NCBI RefSeq assembly: GCF_029968035.1
Contig: NZ_JASCIQ010000010.1
Coordinates: 124,001 to 188,000, forward strand
DNA from: Streptomyces cavernicola
GTDB lineage: Bacteria > Actinomycetota > Actinomycetes > Streptomycetales > Streptomycetaceae
Length of the DNA stretch: 64,000 bases
Direction: 5' to 3'
Part shown: in pieces, positions 1 through 10,638 of the stretch
Layout of the letters: each line of letters opens with the position of its first letter
Position numbering within the stretch: position 1 is the stretch's first letter
Position numbers and translations under genes: made by a program
Notes under the pieces: generated by a model
Told to the model about the DNA's origin: nothing
Seen by the model: the letters and a program-made list of their open reading frames with translations, nothing else
Database searches by the model: none

Positions 1-1036
<1,036 letters not shown>

Positions 1037-1264
1037 CGCGGGCTCCTTCGGCGTGACGCATAAGTACGGCAACCTCGTTGTGTCGGCGCGGCGTGCAGCC
1101 GCGAGTCGGCACCGGTCTGGTGTTTCGGATATGGGGGCGGCGGCTATCAGGCGTTGAGCCTCGCGATGAAGCAGGCGTCAGCTCAGTTGCCCGCGCCCGC
1201 AGTGCCGCAGTTGGCACCGGACGATAGCAGGAGTTCTTACGGCTCTTTATCCCGGCCCTACCTG

Positions 1265-1702
1265 TCATGACGAAGACCCCGACTTGTCGTTCTTCGTGGC
1301 GTCCGAAGAGTCGGGGTCAATGTAGAAAATCTTCGCCTTGAGGTGGGCGCGGGCCTGTGCGGCAACCCATACGACAGCGGCAACGATGATCGTCGCGGCG
1401 AAAGCCTTCGGGTTGAAGAGAGTCGTGTTCTTGAAGATGGCGACGAACACGAACAGCACCAGCAACTGCGTCACATAGAGCAGCAGTCCCATGGCCTGGA
1501 ACAGGTGCGGAAAGTGCTTGGCCGTGAACTGCAGGCCGAGAATCCCGAGCCCCATGAAGAGGCACACCACCGCGGTCGCGACGACAGCACCGATCGCTCC
1601 CTCGCCACCGGCGACGATTCCACTGACGACAGCGGCGATGGCGCCGACGGCGACGGTGGGCACGACGATGGGCACGAGAGTTCGGGCGTCATTGGACTGC
1701 AT
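1265..1702 (-). CDS. atpI: ATP synthase protein I (AtpI-like membrane protein)
   Basis: Small hydrophobic protein (about 145 residues from MQSND) with four predicted membrane spans, encoded directly ahead of atpB, the standard place for AtpI. The family is thought to help assemble the c-ring or to affect Mg2+ supply. Sequence conservation is low, so the call rests on size, topology and position. The C-terminus is a charged Ser/Asp/Lys tail ending DKSGSSS. The frame stays open upstream to 1801, but the ATG at 1700-1702 fits the family length. It is probably the first gene of the atp operon. Confidence 0.85.
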   Translation of the reverse strand: MQSNDARTLVPIVVPTVAVGAIAAVVSGIVAGGEGAIGAVVATAVVCLFMGLGILGLQFTAKHFPHLFQAMGLLLYVTQLLVLFVFVAIFKNTTLFNPKAFAATIIVAAVVWVAAQARAHLKAKIFYIDPDSSDATKNDKSGSSS

Positions 1703-2041
1703 GGCGGCAGCTCCACTTACTGAAGAAGGGGACGAGTTGTCGTCATGGACGAGCGTAAGCCCGGGAACGGAGAGCTCCTGATGGCCAACCGACCGTCGCA
1801 CTACGGTCCTTCGGCCCTACCCCGGGATCTCGTGAACGGTATCACAAACTATTTGATGAGGTCTTTACCCACCTGGTGTGCCAGCCGTCACACATGAGAG
1901 GTAATCCGCGCGTCTGCGCGCGCAACGGCCCGGCTTGTCTGGTATTGGCCCGATATGAAGAGTCGTCGTTCCCGACCGCCCTCCGCCCCCGCTCTCCGGG
2001 GCGGCGGCCACAGACCCCCCGTACGCCTCCTGTGAACGCCT

Positions 2042-2081
2042 GCGGCTCCGGTCCGCCCGGTCGGGGCGGTGCCGGAGCCGC
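2042..2081 (-). terminator. GC-rich hairpin after the WecA-like gene
   Basis: GCGGCTCCGG pairs with CCGGAGCCGC, with further pairing inside (CCGCCC/GGGCGG). It begins about 50 bp beyond the stop of the gene at 2133. There is no T run, which is common for streptomycete terminators. The rest of 1703-2132 is non-coding on inspection and should carry the atp operon promoter, which I could not assign. Confidence 0.6.
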
Positions 2082-2132
2082 GCGTTCAATCAGTGAAGCC
2101 GGAAGGCGTCAGCGGGCGTTCGGGGCGCCGGT

Positions 2133-3467
2133 CTAGACGCGGGAGTGGTCCGCCGCGGAACTGTCCTCCGTGAAACGGGAGCGCCCGCCGATCGCCGTCG
2201 AGCCGCCGGCCCGCACCGCGGTCCCCGGGGCCGGCTCCGCGGCCTGAGTCACACCCTCCGCCTCGCTGTCGGCCTCTTCCGCGGGCTCCGCCGCCAGGGC
2301 CCCCCGCCGGTACCGGGGCGGTACGAAGGCCTCCATCCACCGCGGCGTACGCGGGGTGAAGCGCGGAAGCAGCAGGAGCACCAGGCCGACGAAGCTCAGC
2401 GCCACGACCACCAGGACGATCCACATCGACGCCGAGTGCACCGAGTACGCCAGGGCGCCGAAGGCGATGAGCGCGGACCAGAAGTACATGATCAGGACGG
2501 CCCGGCTGTGCGAGTGGCCGATCTCCAGGAGCCGGTGGTGCAGATGGCCCCGGTCCGCCGCGAACGGCGACTGGCCGCGCCAGGTGCGGCGCACGATCGC
2601 GAGGATCAGGTCCGCGGCGGGCACCGCGATGATCGTCAGCGGCAGCAGCAGCGGGATGTAGACCGGCACCGTCTGGTGGACGGCGGAGCGCTCGGAGCCG
2701 GCGAAGAGGTTCATCGCGTCCGGGTCGACCTGGCCCGTGATGGAGATCGCGCCCGCGGCGAGCACCAGGCCGATCAGCATCGAGCCCGAGTCGCCCATGA
2801 AGATCCGGGCGGGGTGCATGTTGTGCGGCAGGAAGCCCAGGCACATGCCCATCAGGATCGCCGCGAACAGCGTGGCCGGGGCGGCCGACTCGATGCCGTA
2901 GCTGAACCAGATGCGGTACGCGTACAGGAAGAACGCCGTGGCCGCGATGCAGACCATGCCCGCGGCGAGGCCGTCGAGGCCGTCCACGAAGTTGACGGCG
3001 TTGATGGTGATCAGGACCAGGGCGACGGTCAGGAGGGTGCCCTGCTGGTCGCTCAGGGAGACCGATCCCACACCCGGAACCGGCAGCCACAGGATCGTCA
3101 GACCCTGCATGACCATCACGCCCGCGGCGATCATCTGGCCGCCCAGCTTGATCAGGGCGTCGATCTCGAACTTGTCGTCCAGGACGCCGATCAGCCAGAT
3201 CACCGCGGCGCCGGAGAGCAGTGCTCTCGGTTCGTTGGAGTTCTCGAAGACCTCGTTGAGGTTCTCCAGGTGGTCCGCGACGAGCAGGCCCGCGCACAGG
3301 CCGAAGAACATCGCGATGCCGCCGAGCCGCGGGGTCGGTTCCCGGTGCACGTCACGCGCACGGATCTCCGGCATCGCCCCGGCGACGATGGCGAACTTCC
3401 GCACCGGCCCGGTCAGCAGATAGGTGACCGCTGCCGTGACGCAGAGCGTCAGCAGATATTCACGCAC
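2133..3467 (-). CDS. MraY/WecA/TagO-family undecaprenyl-phosphate sugar-1-phosphate transferase
   Basis: Membrane enzyme that transfers a sugar-1-phosphate (usually GlcNAc-1-P) from a UDP-sugar to undecaprenyl or decaprenyl phosphate, the first step of teichoic acid, teichulosonic acid or arabinogalactan-type polymer synthesis. All family motifs are visible: GVLDDKFEIDALIKL, NAVNFVDGLDGLAAG, FMGDSGS and the cytosolic RGHLHHRL histidine loop. About ten hydrophobic segments fill residues 1-370. The last 80 residues are a Pro/Glu/Ala-rich tail ending near KARV-like basic residues. I prefer the GTG at 3465-3467 (VREYLLTLC, GGGAAG upstream) over the earlier in-frame start at 3506. The precise substrate is not determinable here. 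Confidence 0.9.
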   Translation of the reverse strand: MREYLLTLCVTAAVTYLLTGPVRKFAIVAGAMPEIRARDVHREPTPRLGGIAMFFGLCAGLLVADHLENLNEVFENSNEPRALLSGAAVIWLIGVLDDKFEIDALIKLGGQMIAAGVMVMQGLTILWLPVPGVGSVSLSDQQGTLLTVALVLITINAVNFVDGLDGLAAGMVCIAATAFFLYAYRIWFSYGIESAAPATLFAAILMGMCLGFLPHNMHPARIFMGDSGSMLIGLVLAAGAISITGQVDPDAMNLFAGSERSAVHQTVPVYIPLLLPLTIIAVPAADLILAIVRRTWRGQSPFAADRGHLHHRLLEIGHSHSRAVLIMYFWSALIAFGALAYSVHSASMWIVLVVVALSFVGLVLLLLPRFTPRTPRWMEAFVPPRYRRGALAAEPAEEADSEAEGVTQAAEPAPGTAVRAGGSTAIGGRSRFTEDSSAADHSRV

Positions 3468-3684
3468 GGGCTTCCCCACAGGTATAGCTGGCCATCTCAG
3501 CCCCACACCCTAGCTTCGCGCGCATACGGTTGAGGACTTCCGGGTAGCGACGATGGTTGCACGGATGCCGGTCCACCCCGCTGCGCCTACCCCGGATCCG
3601 CACGGATACCGCCCAGGATGCGACGGTCCGTGACGGCGGCCGGGCCCTGACCGTGATGAACGACTCGGGATCAACGGCTCGGGA

Positions 3685-4956
<1,272 letters not shown>

Positions 4957-5050
4957 CATCGACTCCGGCGGGGAGAGGGACCTGGATCCCAATGTAGGCC
5001 GCCCGCCCGCGCCTTGCCCGGCGTACGCGTCCCGCCCTGCGGGCGGCTTG

Positions 5051-5219
5051 TTCCCCTCCCCGCCCCTTCCCGAAAGACTGCCGTCGGCGGTCGTTCGGCT
5101 GCTGCGCCGTCGTGGCTGGTCGCGCAGTTCCCCGCGCCCCTAAAACCAGCCCCTCCGGCGTTTGAGGAGCGGGGTCTGGGGCGGAGCCCCAGTTACGGGA
5201 AGGGGCGGGTACGGGGAAG
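5051..5219 (+). repeat. Modular dispersed intergenic repeat, unit 1
   Basis: Fills the gap between the phosphatase-like gene and glyA. It opens with CCCTCCCCGCCCCTTCCCG and closes with its inverted counterpart (GGGAAGGGGCGGG, 5198-5210). Between them are a reversed 'gcgcagttccccgcgcccct' box (about 5122-5142), a 'ccagcccctccggcg' box and the small hairpin GGGGCGGAGCCCC. The same boxes recur at 29.1, 35.9, 37.3-37.8, 46.9 and 49.7 kb. No coding potential. Confidence 0.8.
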
Positions 5220-5227
5220 AGAAAGGC

Positions 5228-5911
5228 CTACGCCGGCAACCCCGCCGCCGGAACCCCCGTCAAAGCGGTCACCACCGGGTCCAACGCCTGGTTGATCTCG
5301 TCGCCGATGGAGCGGAAGAACGGCAGCGGGGCGCCGTACGGGTCGTGCACCTCGTCCGCCTCCGCACTGGGCGCGAGCAGCCAACCCCGCAGCGCCGCCG
5401 CGGCCCGTACGAGAGCGCGGGCACGCTCCACGACGCCGTCGTCCAGCGGATCGGGCAGGGTCGCCGGATCTATGGCGCGGACGAGCCGCGTGAACTCCTT
5501 CAGGGTGAACGTGCGCAGGCCCGCGCTGTGCCCCATCGAGACGACCTGCGCACGGTGGTCGCGGGTCGCCGTGAGGACCAGGTCGGCGCGGATGACGTGC
5601 TCGTCGAGCAGCTCGCGCCCGATGAAGCCGGAGGAGTCCGCCCCGAAGTCGGAGAGGACCGTCGCCGCGTTGGTCTCCATGGCCGCGCCCTCGTGGCCCC
5701 AGGTGCCCGCGCTCTCCACGATCAGGCCGCGGGTGTCGAGGTCGCCGAGGCGGTGGGTCAGGGCATGACGGGTCAGCCGCTCGGTGATGGGCGAGCGGCA
5801 GACGTTGCCGGTGCTGACGTGGAGGATGCGGAAGCTGTCCGTGGGCCCGGCGAGTGCGCCGGGGAACGATTCGGGGAAGCCCGCTATGCCACGCCCCTCA
5901 GGGGCCGTCAA
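5228..5911 (-). CDS. Low-molecular-weight protein-tyrosine-phosphatase-like protein, nucleophile Cys replaced by Ser
   Basis: A 227-residue protein with the LMW-PTP fold signature: P-loop HVSTGNVCRSPITER near residues 31-45 and the later acid motif DPYG. In active enzymes the loop is V-C-x-G-N-I/V-C-R-S, with the first Cys as nucleophile; here that codon is AGC (Ser), while the second Cys, the Arg and the Asp remain. By family knowledge a Ser here abolishes or strongly reduces phosphatase activity, so this may be a phospho-residue-binding protein. That is inference. The TTG start (5909-5911) overlaps the tsaC stop as TTGA, so translation is coupled. The N-terminal 25 residues are an extension not found in typical LMW-PTPs. 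Confidence 0.85.
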   Translation of the reverse strand: MTAPEGRGIAGFPESFPGALAGPTDSFRILHVSTGNVCRSPITERLTRHALTHRLGDLDTRGLIVESAGTWGHEGAAMETNAATVLSDFGADSSGFIGRELLDEHVIRADLVLTATRDHRAQVVSMGHSAGLRTFTLKEFTRLVRAIDPATLPDPLDDGVVERARALVRAAAALRGWLLAPSAEADEVHDPYGAPLPFFRSIGDEINQALDPVVTALTGVPAAGLPA

Positions 5912-6555
5912 TTGGCCACCTCGAGGTCGGGTACCACCTTGCGGAGCTCGTCGGCGTCGAGCGCGCCCGCGCGAAGGAGTACGGGGACCTTGCCGGTGAC
6001 GTCCACGATGGAGGAGGGCACGATGCCGGGCGTCGGGCCGCCGTCCAGGTACACGGAGACGGAGTCGCCCAGCATGTCCTGCGCGGCGTCGCAGTTCTCC
6101 GGCGCCGGGTGCCCGGTGAGGTTCGCCGAGGTCACCGCCATCGGGCCGACCTCGGTGAGCAGCTCGATCGCGACGGGGTGCAGCGGCATCCGGATCGCGA
6201 CGGTGCCCCGGGTGTCGCCGAGGTCCCACTGCAGCGACGGCTGGTGCTTGGCGACCAGGGTGAGGGCGCCGGGCCAGAACGCGTCGACGAGTTCCCAGGC
6301 CATCTCGGAGAAGTCGGTGACCAGGCCGTGCAGCGTGTTCGGGGAGCCGATGAGCACGGGCGTGGGCATGTTGCGGCCCCGGCCCTTGGCGGCGAGCACA
6401 TCGGCCACGGCCTCGGACGAGAAGGCGTCGGCGCCGATCCCGTAGACCGTGTCGGTGGGCAGCACGACCAGCTCGCCGCGGCGGACGGCGGACGCGGCCT
6501 CGCGCAGACCGGTCACGCGGTCGGTCGCGTCGTTCGTGTCGTATCGCCGTGCCAT
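5908..6555 (-). CDS. tsaC: L-threonylcarbamoyladenylate synthase (YrdC/TsaC family)
   Basis: Makes threonylcarbamoyl-AMP from threonine, bicarbonate and ATP for the t6A37 modification of ANN-decoding tRNAs. 215 residues, the length of the YrdC domain without the Sua5 C-terminal domain. Diagnostic segments are LPTDTVYGIGADA near the N-terminus, the KGRGR basic loop, FWPGALTLV, VAIRMPLHP and PMAVTSANLTG. GAGGAGG lies nine bases before the ATG. It sits in the prfA-prmC-tsaC cluster, the conserved translation neighbourhood of actinobacteria. Confidence 0.95.
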   Translation of the reverse strand: MARRYDTNDATDRVTGLREAASAVRRGELVVLPTDTVYGIGADAFSSEAVADVLAAKGRGRNMPTPVLIGSPNTLHGLVTDFSEMAWELVDAFWPGALTLVAKHQPSLQWDLGDTRGTVAIRMPLHPVAIELLTEVGPMAVTSANLTGHPAPENCDAAQDMLGDSVSVYLDGGPTPGIVPSSIVDVTGKVPVLLRAGALDADELRKVVPDLEVAN

Positions 6556-6612
6556 TTAGCGAGCCTCCTCGTACGCGTACAACTTCTCGGTGATCTGCGG
6601 CAGTCGGGCCAT
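6556..6612 (-). CDS. Possible 18-residue ORF bridging prmC and tsaC
   Basis: An ATG shares one base with the prmC stop (TGATG) and opens an 18-codon frame (MARLPQITEKLYAYEEAR). Its TAA stop is immediately followed by the tsaC ATG (TAAATG). The tsaC Shine-Dalgarno GAGGAGG lies inside this frame. The geometry suggests termination-reinitiation coupling from prmC to tsaC rather than a functional peptide. Its own ribosome-binding site is weak. It could be chance. Confidence 0.3.
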   Translation of the reverse strand: MARLPQITEKLYAYEEAR

Positions 6613-7493
6613 CACGGCAGCGCCTTGCGGGCGGTCGCGAAGCGCGGCCGGTTGTTCAGGTCGGGGTGGTCGGCGGCGTCCGCCCAGCCCCGCTCCTCGG
6701 TGAAGATCCAGGGGACCTGGCCGCCCTGGGTGTCGGCGTGCTCGATGACGACGACGCCGCCGGGGCGGAGCAGCCGGTGCGCGGTGCGCTCCAGGCCGCG
6801 GATGGTGTCGAGCCCGTCCTCGCCGGAGAACAGGGCCAGCTCCGGGTCGTGGTCGCGGGCCTCCGGGGCGACGTACTCCCACTCCGTGAGCGGGATGTAC
6901 GGCGGGTTGGAGATGACCAGGTCGACCTGGCCGTCCAGGTCCGGCAGCGCGGTGAGCGCATCCCCCTGGTGCAGCTGGACCCGCGTCCCCTCGACGTTCT
7001 TACGGGTCCACCGCAGCGCGTCCTCGGACAGCTCCACGGCGTGCACCCGCGAGCGCGGCACCTCCTGGGCCATGGCGAGCGCGATGGCCCCCGAGCCCGT
7101 GCACAGGTCCACGATCAGCGGCTCGACCACGTCCATCGCGCGGACCGCGTCTATGGCCCAGCCGACCACCGACTCGGTCTCCGGGCGCGGCACGAACACC
7201 CCTGGCCCCACCTGGAGTTCGAGGTACCGGAAGAACGCCCGGCCGGTGATGTGCTGGAGCGGCTCGCGGGCCTCGCGGCGGGAGACGGCCTCCCAGTAGC
7301 GGGCGTCGAAGTCGGCGTCCTTGACGTTGTGCAGTTCGCCCCGCTTCACGCCGTGCACGAAGGCGGCGAGCTCCTCGGCGTCGAAACGCGGCGAGGGCAC
7401 GCCGGCGTCGGCGAGCCGCTGGGTGGCCTGGGCCACTTCCGCGAGCAGCACGCTGCGGGGGCTTGGGGGTCGCTCCCCAAATTGTCGCTGCAC
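6612..7493 (-). CDS. prmC: Peptide chain release factor N(5)-glutamine methyltransferase
   Basis: SAM-dependent enzyme that methylates the Gln of the GGQ motif in release factors RF1 and RF2. 293 residues, with the N-terminal helical RF-binding domain, the SAM loop DLCTGSGAIALA and the catalytic SNPPYIPLTEWE motif. It lies directly downstream of prfA, its substrate gene, 55 bp away. I chose the GTG at 7491-7493 because of a clear GGAGG six bases upstream. The first 13 residues look unconserved, and their DNA contains the string gggcttggggg, so translation could also begin at the later GTG giving VLLAEVAQ. Confidence 0.93.
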   Translation of the reverse strand: MQRQFGERPPSPRSVLLAEVAQATQRLADAGVPSPRFDAEELAAFVHGVKRGELHNVKDADFDARYWEAVSRREAREPLQHITGRAFFRYLELQVGPGVFVPRPETESVVGWAIDAVRAMDVVEPLIVDLCTGSGAIALAMAQEVPRSRVHAVELSEDALRWTRKNVEGTRVQLHQGDALTALPDLDGQVDLVISNPPYIPLTEWEYVAPEARDHDPELALFSGEDGLDTIRGLERTAHRLLRPGGVVVIEHADTQGGQVPWIFTEERGWADAADHPDLNNRPRFATARKALP

Positions 7494-7548
7494 GCTGGTC
7501 CTCCGGTGCTGCTGTACGTGCTGATAGGTCGGTCGGTGCGTACGGCGG

Positions 7549-8628
7549 TTACTGCGCGGCCGCGAGCTTCGCCGCGGAGTCCGCGTCGACGCAGGCCTGG
7601 ATGACCGCGTCCAGGTCGCCGTCGAGCACCTGGTCCAAGTTGTACGCCTTGAAGCCCACCCGGTGGTCGGAGATCCGGTTCTCCGGGAAGTTGTACGTAC
7701 GGATCTTCTCGGAGCGGTCGACCGTGCGGACCTGGCTGCGACGGGCGTCGGCGGCCTTGGACTCGGCCTCCTCCTGCGCCGCGGCGAGCAGCCTGGAGCG
7801 CAGGATACGCATCGCCTGCTCCTTGTTCTGCAGCTGGGACTTCTCGTTCTGGCAGGAGGCCACGACACCGGTCGGGATGTGCGTGATGCGTACGGCGGAG
7901 TCCGTGGTGTTGACGGACTGGCCGCCGGGCCCGGACGAGCGGTACACGTCGATCCGCAGGTCGTTGGCGTGGATCTCCACGTCGACCTCCTCGGCCTCGG
8001 GCGTGACGAGCACACCGGCGGCGGAGGTGTGGATACGGCCCTGCGACTCGGTCGACGGCACGCGCTGCACGCGGTGCACCCCGCCCTCGTACTTCATCCG
8101 CGCCCAGACGCCCTGGCCGGGCTCGGTCGCGCCGCCCCCGCCCTTGGTCTTCACGGCGACCTGGACGTCCTTGTAGCCGCCCAGCTCGGACTCGGTGGAG
8201 TCGATGATCTCGGTCTTCCAGCCGATGCGCTCCGCGTACCGCAGATACATCCGAAGGAGGTCACCGGCGAACAGCGCCGACTCGTCGCCGCCCGCGCCCG
8301 CCTTGATCTCCAGGAGGACGTCCTTGTCGTCGGACGGGTCGCGCGGCACGAGCAGCAGGCGCAGCTTCTCGGTGAGCTCCTCGCGCTGCTCCTCGAGCTC
8401 CTTGACCTCGGCGGCGAACTCCGGGTCGTCGGCGGCCAGTTCACGGGCCGTCTCGATGTCGTCCCCGGTCTGCTTCCAGGAGCGGTACGTGCCGACGATC
8501 GGGGTCAGCTCGGCGTAGCGCTTGTTGAGCTTGCGCGCGTTGGCCTGGTCCGCGTGGACCGAAGGGTCGGCGAGCTGCTTCTCGAGATCGGCGTGCTCAC
8601 CGATCAGTTCCTCGACCGCCTCGAACAT
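7549..8628 (-). CDS. prfA: Peptide chain release factor 1
   Basis: RF1 recognises UAA/UAG and triggers peptide release. 359 residues, the standard length. The GGQ loop [20 protein letters not shown] is intact, and the N-terminal coiled-coil domain is followed by domain 2 with [20 protein letters not shown]1-type identity is consistent with linkage to prmC and rpmE. Start ATG at 8626-8628. Confidence 0.96.
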   Translation of the reverse strand: MFEAVEELIGEHADLEKQLADPSVHADQANARKLNKRYAELTPIVGTYRSWKQTGDDIETARELAADDPEFAAEVKELEEQREELTEKLRLLLVPRDPSDDKDVLLEIKAGAGGDESALFAGDLLRMYLRYAERIGWKTEIIDSTESELGGYKDVQVAVKTKGGGGATEPGQGVWARMKYEGGVHRVQRVPSTESQGRIHTSAAGVLVTPEAEEVDVEIHANDLRIDVYRSSGPGGQSVNTTDSAVRITHIPTGVVASCQNEKSQLQNKEQAMRILRSRLLAAAQEEAESKAADARRSQVRTVDRSEKIRTYNFPENRISDHRVGFKAYNLDQVLDGDLDAVIQACVDADSAAKLAAAQ

Positions 8629-8667
8629 CTCCGGGCTCCTGGGTGCGTGAAGGGAAGGGGTGCGACC

Positions 8668-8717
8668 AAAAACGCCGGTCCTGGTCGCCCCTGGGCGGGA
8701 GCGACCGAGGACCGGCG
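8668..8717 (-). terminator. Rho-independent terminator after rpmE
   Basis: On the minus strand a stem of about 16 bp (CGCCGGTCCTCGGTCGC against GCGACCAGGACCGGCG, one bulge) is followed by TTTTT (8668-8672). It begins 10 bp past the rpmE stop and separates rpmE from prfA. Confidence 0.85.
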
Positions 8718-8727
8718 CTGTGGCTCG

Positions 8728-8952
8728 CTACTTCTTGGCGGAGCCGGCGGCCTTGCCGAAGCGGGCCTCGAAGCGGGCCACGCGGCCACCGGTGTCGAGG
8801 ATCTTCTGCTTGCCCGTGTAGAACGGGTGGCACTCGGAGCAGACCTCGGCGCGGACGGTGCCGCTGGAGATCGTGCTGCGGGTGGTGAACGACGCGCCGC
8901 AGGTGCAGCTGACCTGGGTCTCGACGTACTCGGGGTGAATGTCGCGCTTCAA
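8728..8952 (-). CDS. rpmE: 50S ribosomal protein L31 (zinc-binding type)
   Basis: 74-residue large-subunit protein starting [16 protein letters not shown]. Cysteines in SCTCGASF and [13 protein letters not shown] form the zinc ribbon of the C+ L31 type, and the family end motif [11 protein letters not shown] is present. The start is a TTG at 8950-8952, preceded by AGGAGACACC. By analogy, a zinc-free paralogue under Zur control may lie elsewhere in the genome. Confidence 0.96.
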   Translation of the reverse strand: MKRDIHPEYVETQVSCTCGASFTTRSTISSGTVRAEVCSECHPFYTGKQKILDTGGRVARFEARFGKAAGSAKK

Positions 8953-9111
8953 GGTGTCTCCTAGTTTCGGGAGGGCGCCGGGTCGCAGACGCGGGATGCG
9001 GGTGCGTGAACCGGGGCCGACGTACCAGTCTGCCAGGACTGGCCGCATCCCCCAAAACCGGGGAGGGGCGGGATCTATTCCCCCGGTCCGGACGGACGCG
9101 TTCCGCAGGGG

Positions 9112-10239
9112 TCAGCGGCTGCTGACCACGCTGCCCGCGCCGCCCTTGTCGCCCGCGGAGCCCTTGGTCACGGAGGCGGGAATCCGCTGGTCGGAGCGGA
9201 GCGCGGCCCAGAGGAGCTTGTCCTGCTTCACCAGCGGCACGACGCGGTTCGGGTCGGCCGGGTCGTACGTGACCGGCAGCGTCACCATGTTCATGTCGTT
9301 CGACTCGATGCCCTTGAGGCTGTTGGCGAAGCCGATCAGGCTCTTCGGGTCGTCGAGCTCGGAGTCGGTGGTGACGGCCTTGGTCGCGGTGTCCGCGAGG
9401 TCGTACAGCTTCTTCGGGTGGCTGAAGACGCCGACGTCCTTGATCTGGTCGAGGAGCGCCTTGATGAAGGCCTGCTGCAGCTGTATTCGGCCGAGGTCGC
9501 CGCCGTCGCCCACCGCGTGCCGGGTGCGGACCAGGCCGAGGGACTGCTCGCCGTCGAGGCGATGGGTGCCGGCGGCCAGGTTCAGGTGGCTGTTCGGGTC
9601 GGAGATGGCCTGTTCGGTGGTGACCTCCACGCCGCCGAGCTCGTCGATGAGCTTCTTGAAGCCGGTGAAGTCGACTTCCAGATAGTGGTCCATGCGGATG
9701 CCGGACATCTTCTCGACGGTCTTCACGGCACAGGCGGGGCCGCCCACCGAGTACGACTCGTTGAACATCTGGTGCGGGCCGCCGGGGTCGGTCGTCCCGG
9801 CCTCGGTCCTGCACGCGGGCCTGGTCACCAGGGTGTCGCGCGGGATGGAGACGACGCTGGCCTTCTTGTGGCCCTCGTAGACGTGCACGACCATCGCGGT
9901 GTCCGAGCGGGAGCCCTCCTGGCCCGCGCTGCCGTACTCGGCGTTGGCGCCCTCCCGGGAGTCGGAGCCGAGGACGAGGATGTCCATCGAGCCGTTGTCG
10001 ACGTCGTCGGGGCGGTCGGTGCCGAGCGCGGCGTTGATGTCGACGCCGTTGATGTTGCCGTTCAGCTTGAAGTAGACGTAGCCCAGGCCTATGCCGCCGG
10101 CGAGGACCACGGAGGCGGCCGCCCAGGCGGTGACGACCAGGGCCTTGCTGCGCGCGCGGGGCGCGCGGCGCCTGCCGCCGGGGCCCTTGCGTCGGCGCTG
10201 CAGCGGATTCGTGGCGGGATCGTCGCTCTCGTCGGCCAT
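9112..10239 (-). CDS. LytR-CpsA-Psr (LCP) family cell-wall glycopolymer ligase
   Basis: Single-pass membrane protein that attaches anionic glycopolymers from lipid carriers to peptidoglycan. Layout: an Arg/Lys-rich cytosolic N-terminus (residues 1-31), one TM helix (about 33-55), then an extracytoplasmic LCP domain with DILVLGSDSREG, GSRSDTAMVVHV, SVVSIPRDTLV and the late VRTRHAVGDGGDLGRIQLQQ, whose arginines bind the pyrophosphate. Start ATG at 10237-10239 with GAGGAG three bases upstream. Its lipid-linked substrate could come from the WecA-like pathway encoded at 2.1-3.5 kb, which is inference. Confidence 0.92.
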   Translation of the reverse strand: MADESDDPATNPLQRRRKGPGGRRRAPRARSKALVVTAWAAASVVLAGGIGLGYVYFKLNGNINGVDINAALGTDRPDDVDNGSMDILVLGSDSREGANAEYGSAGQEGSRSDTAMVVHVYEGHKKASVVSIPRDTLVTRPACRTEAGTTDPGGPHQMFNESYSVGGPACAVKTVEKMSGIRMDHYLEVDFTGFKKLIDELGGVEVTTEQAISDPNSHLNLAAGTHRLDGEQSLGLVRTRHAVGDGGDLGRIQLQQAFIKALLDQIKDVGVFSHPKKLYDLADTATKAVTTDSELDDPKSLIGFANSLKGIESNDMNMVTLPVTYDPADPNRVVPLVKQDKLLWAALRSDQRIPASVTKGSAGDKGGAGSVVSSR

Positions 10240-10573
10240 GTGCTCCTCAGTCCTCGTCGGTCGGGTACCCCCTGCTCTCAGGGTCGGACGGGCTCGACGC
10301 CACCGAACATGGCGCATTGGTGCAGCCACTTGTCAGACGCCGAATCCCGAAAAAGGGTTGCACAGTGCATTAAGCGCTCCGTAAGGCCGAAGGGCCCGAG
10401 CTGCCCGGCGACGGTCGCGTGCGGTCCTCTTCCCGCACCGCCCGGCAACCCCTCTCACCTGCACGATCGGGGTACGGACCGGACCGCGCGCGCCGCCCCC
10501 GTACGCCCCTGACCTGTGGCAAAGCTCTCGCGCGCGGCCGTCCTCGTACGAGATACGCGATACGAGATACGAG

Positions 10574-10622
10574 AAAAGCCCCGCCCCCCGCCGCGGACGA
10601 ACCGTGACGGGGGGCGGGGCCT
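10574..10622 (-). terminator. Rho-independent terminator after rho
   Basis: On the minus strand GGCCCCGCCCCCCGTC pairs with CGGGGGGCGGGGC, followed by TTTTC, starting about 17 bp past the rho stop. The remaining 10240-10573 holds the LCP gene upstream region and short direct repeats of ATACGAG. No gene is seen there. Confidence 0.85.
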
Positions 10623-10638
10623 TGAGCGCGGGACCTGA

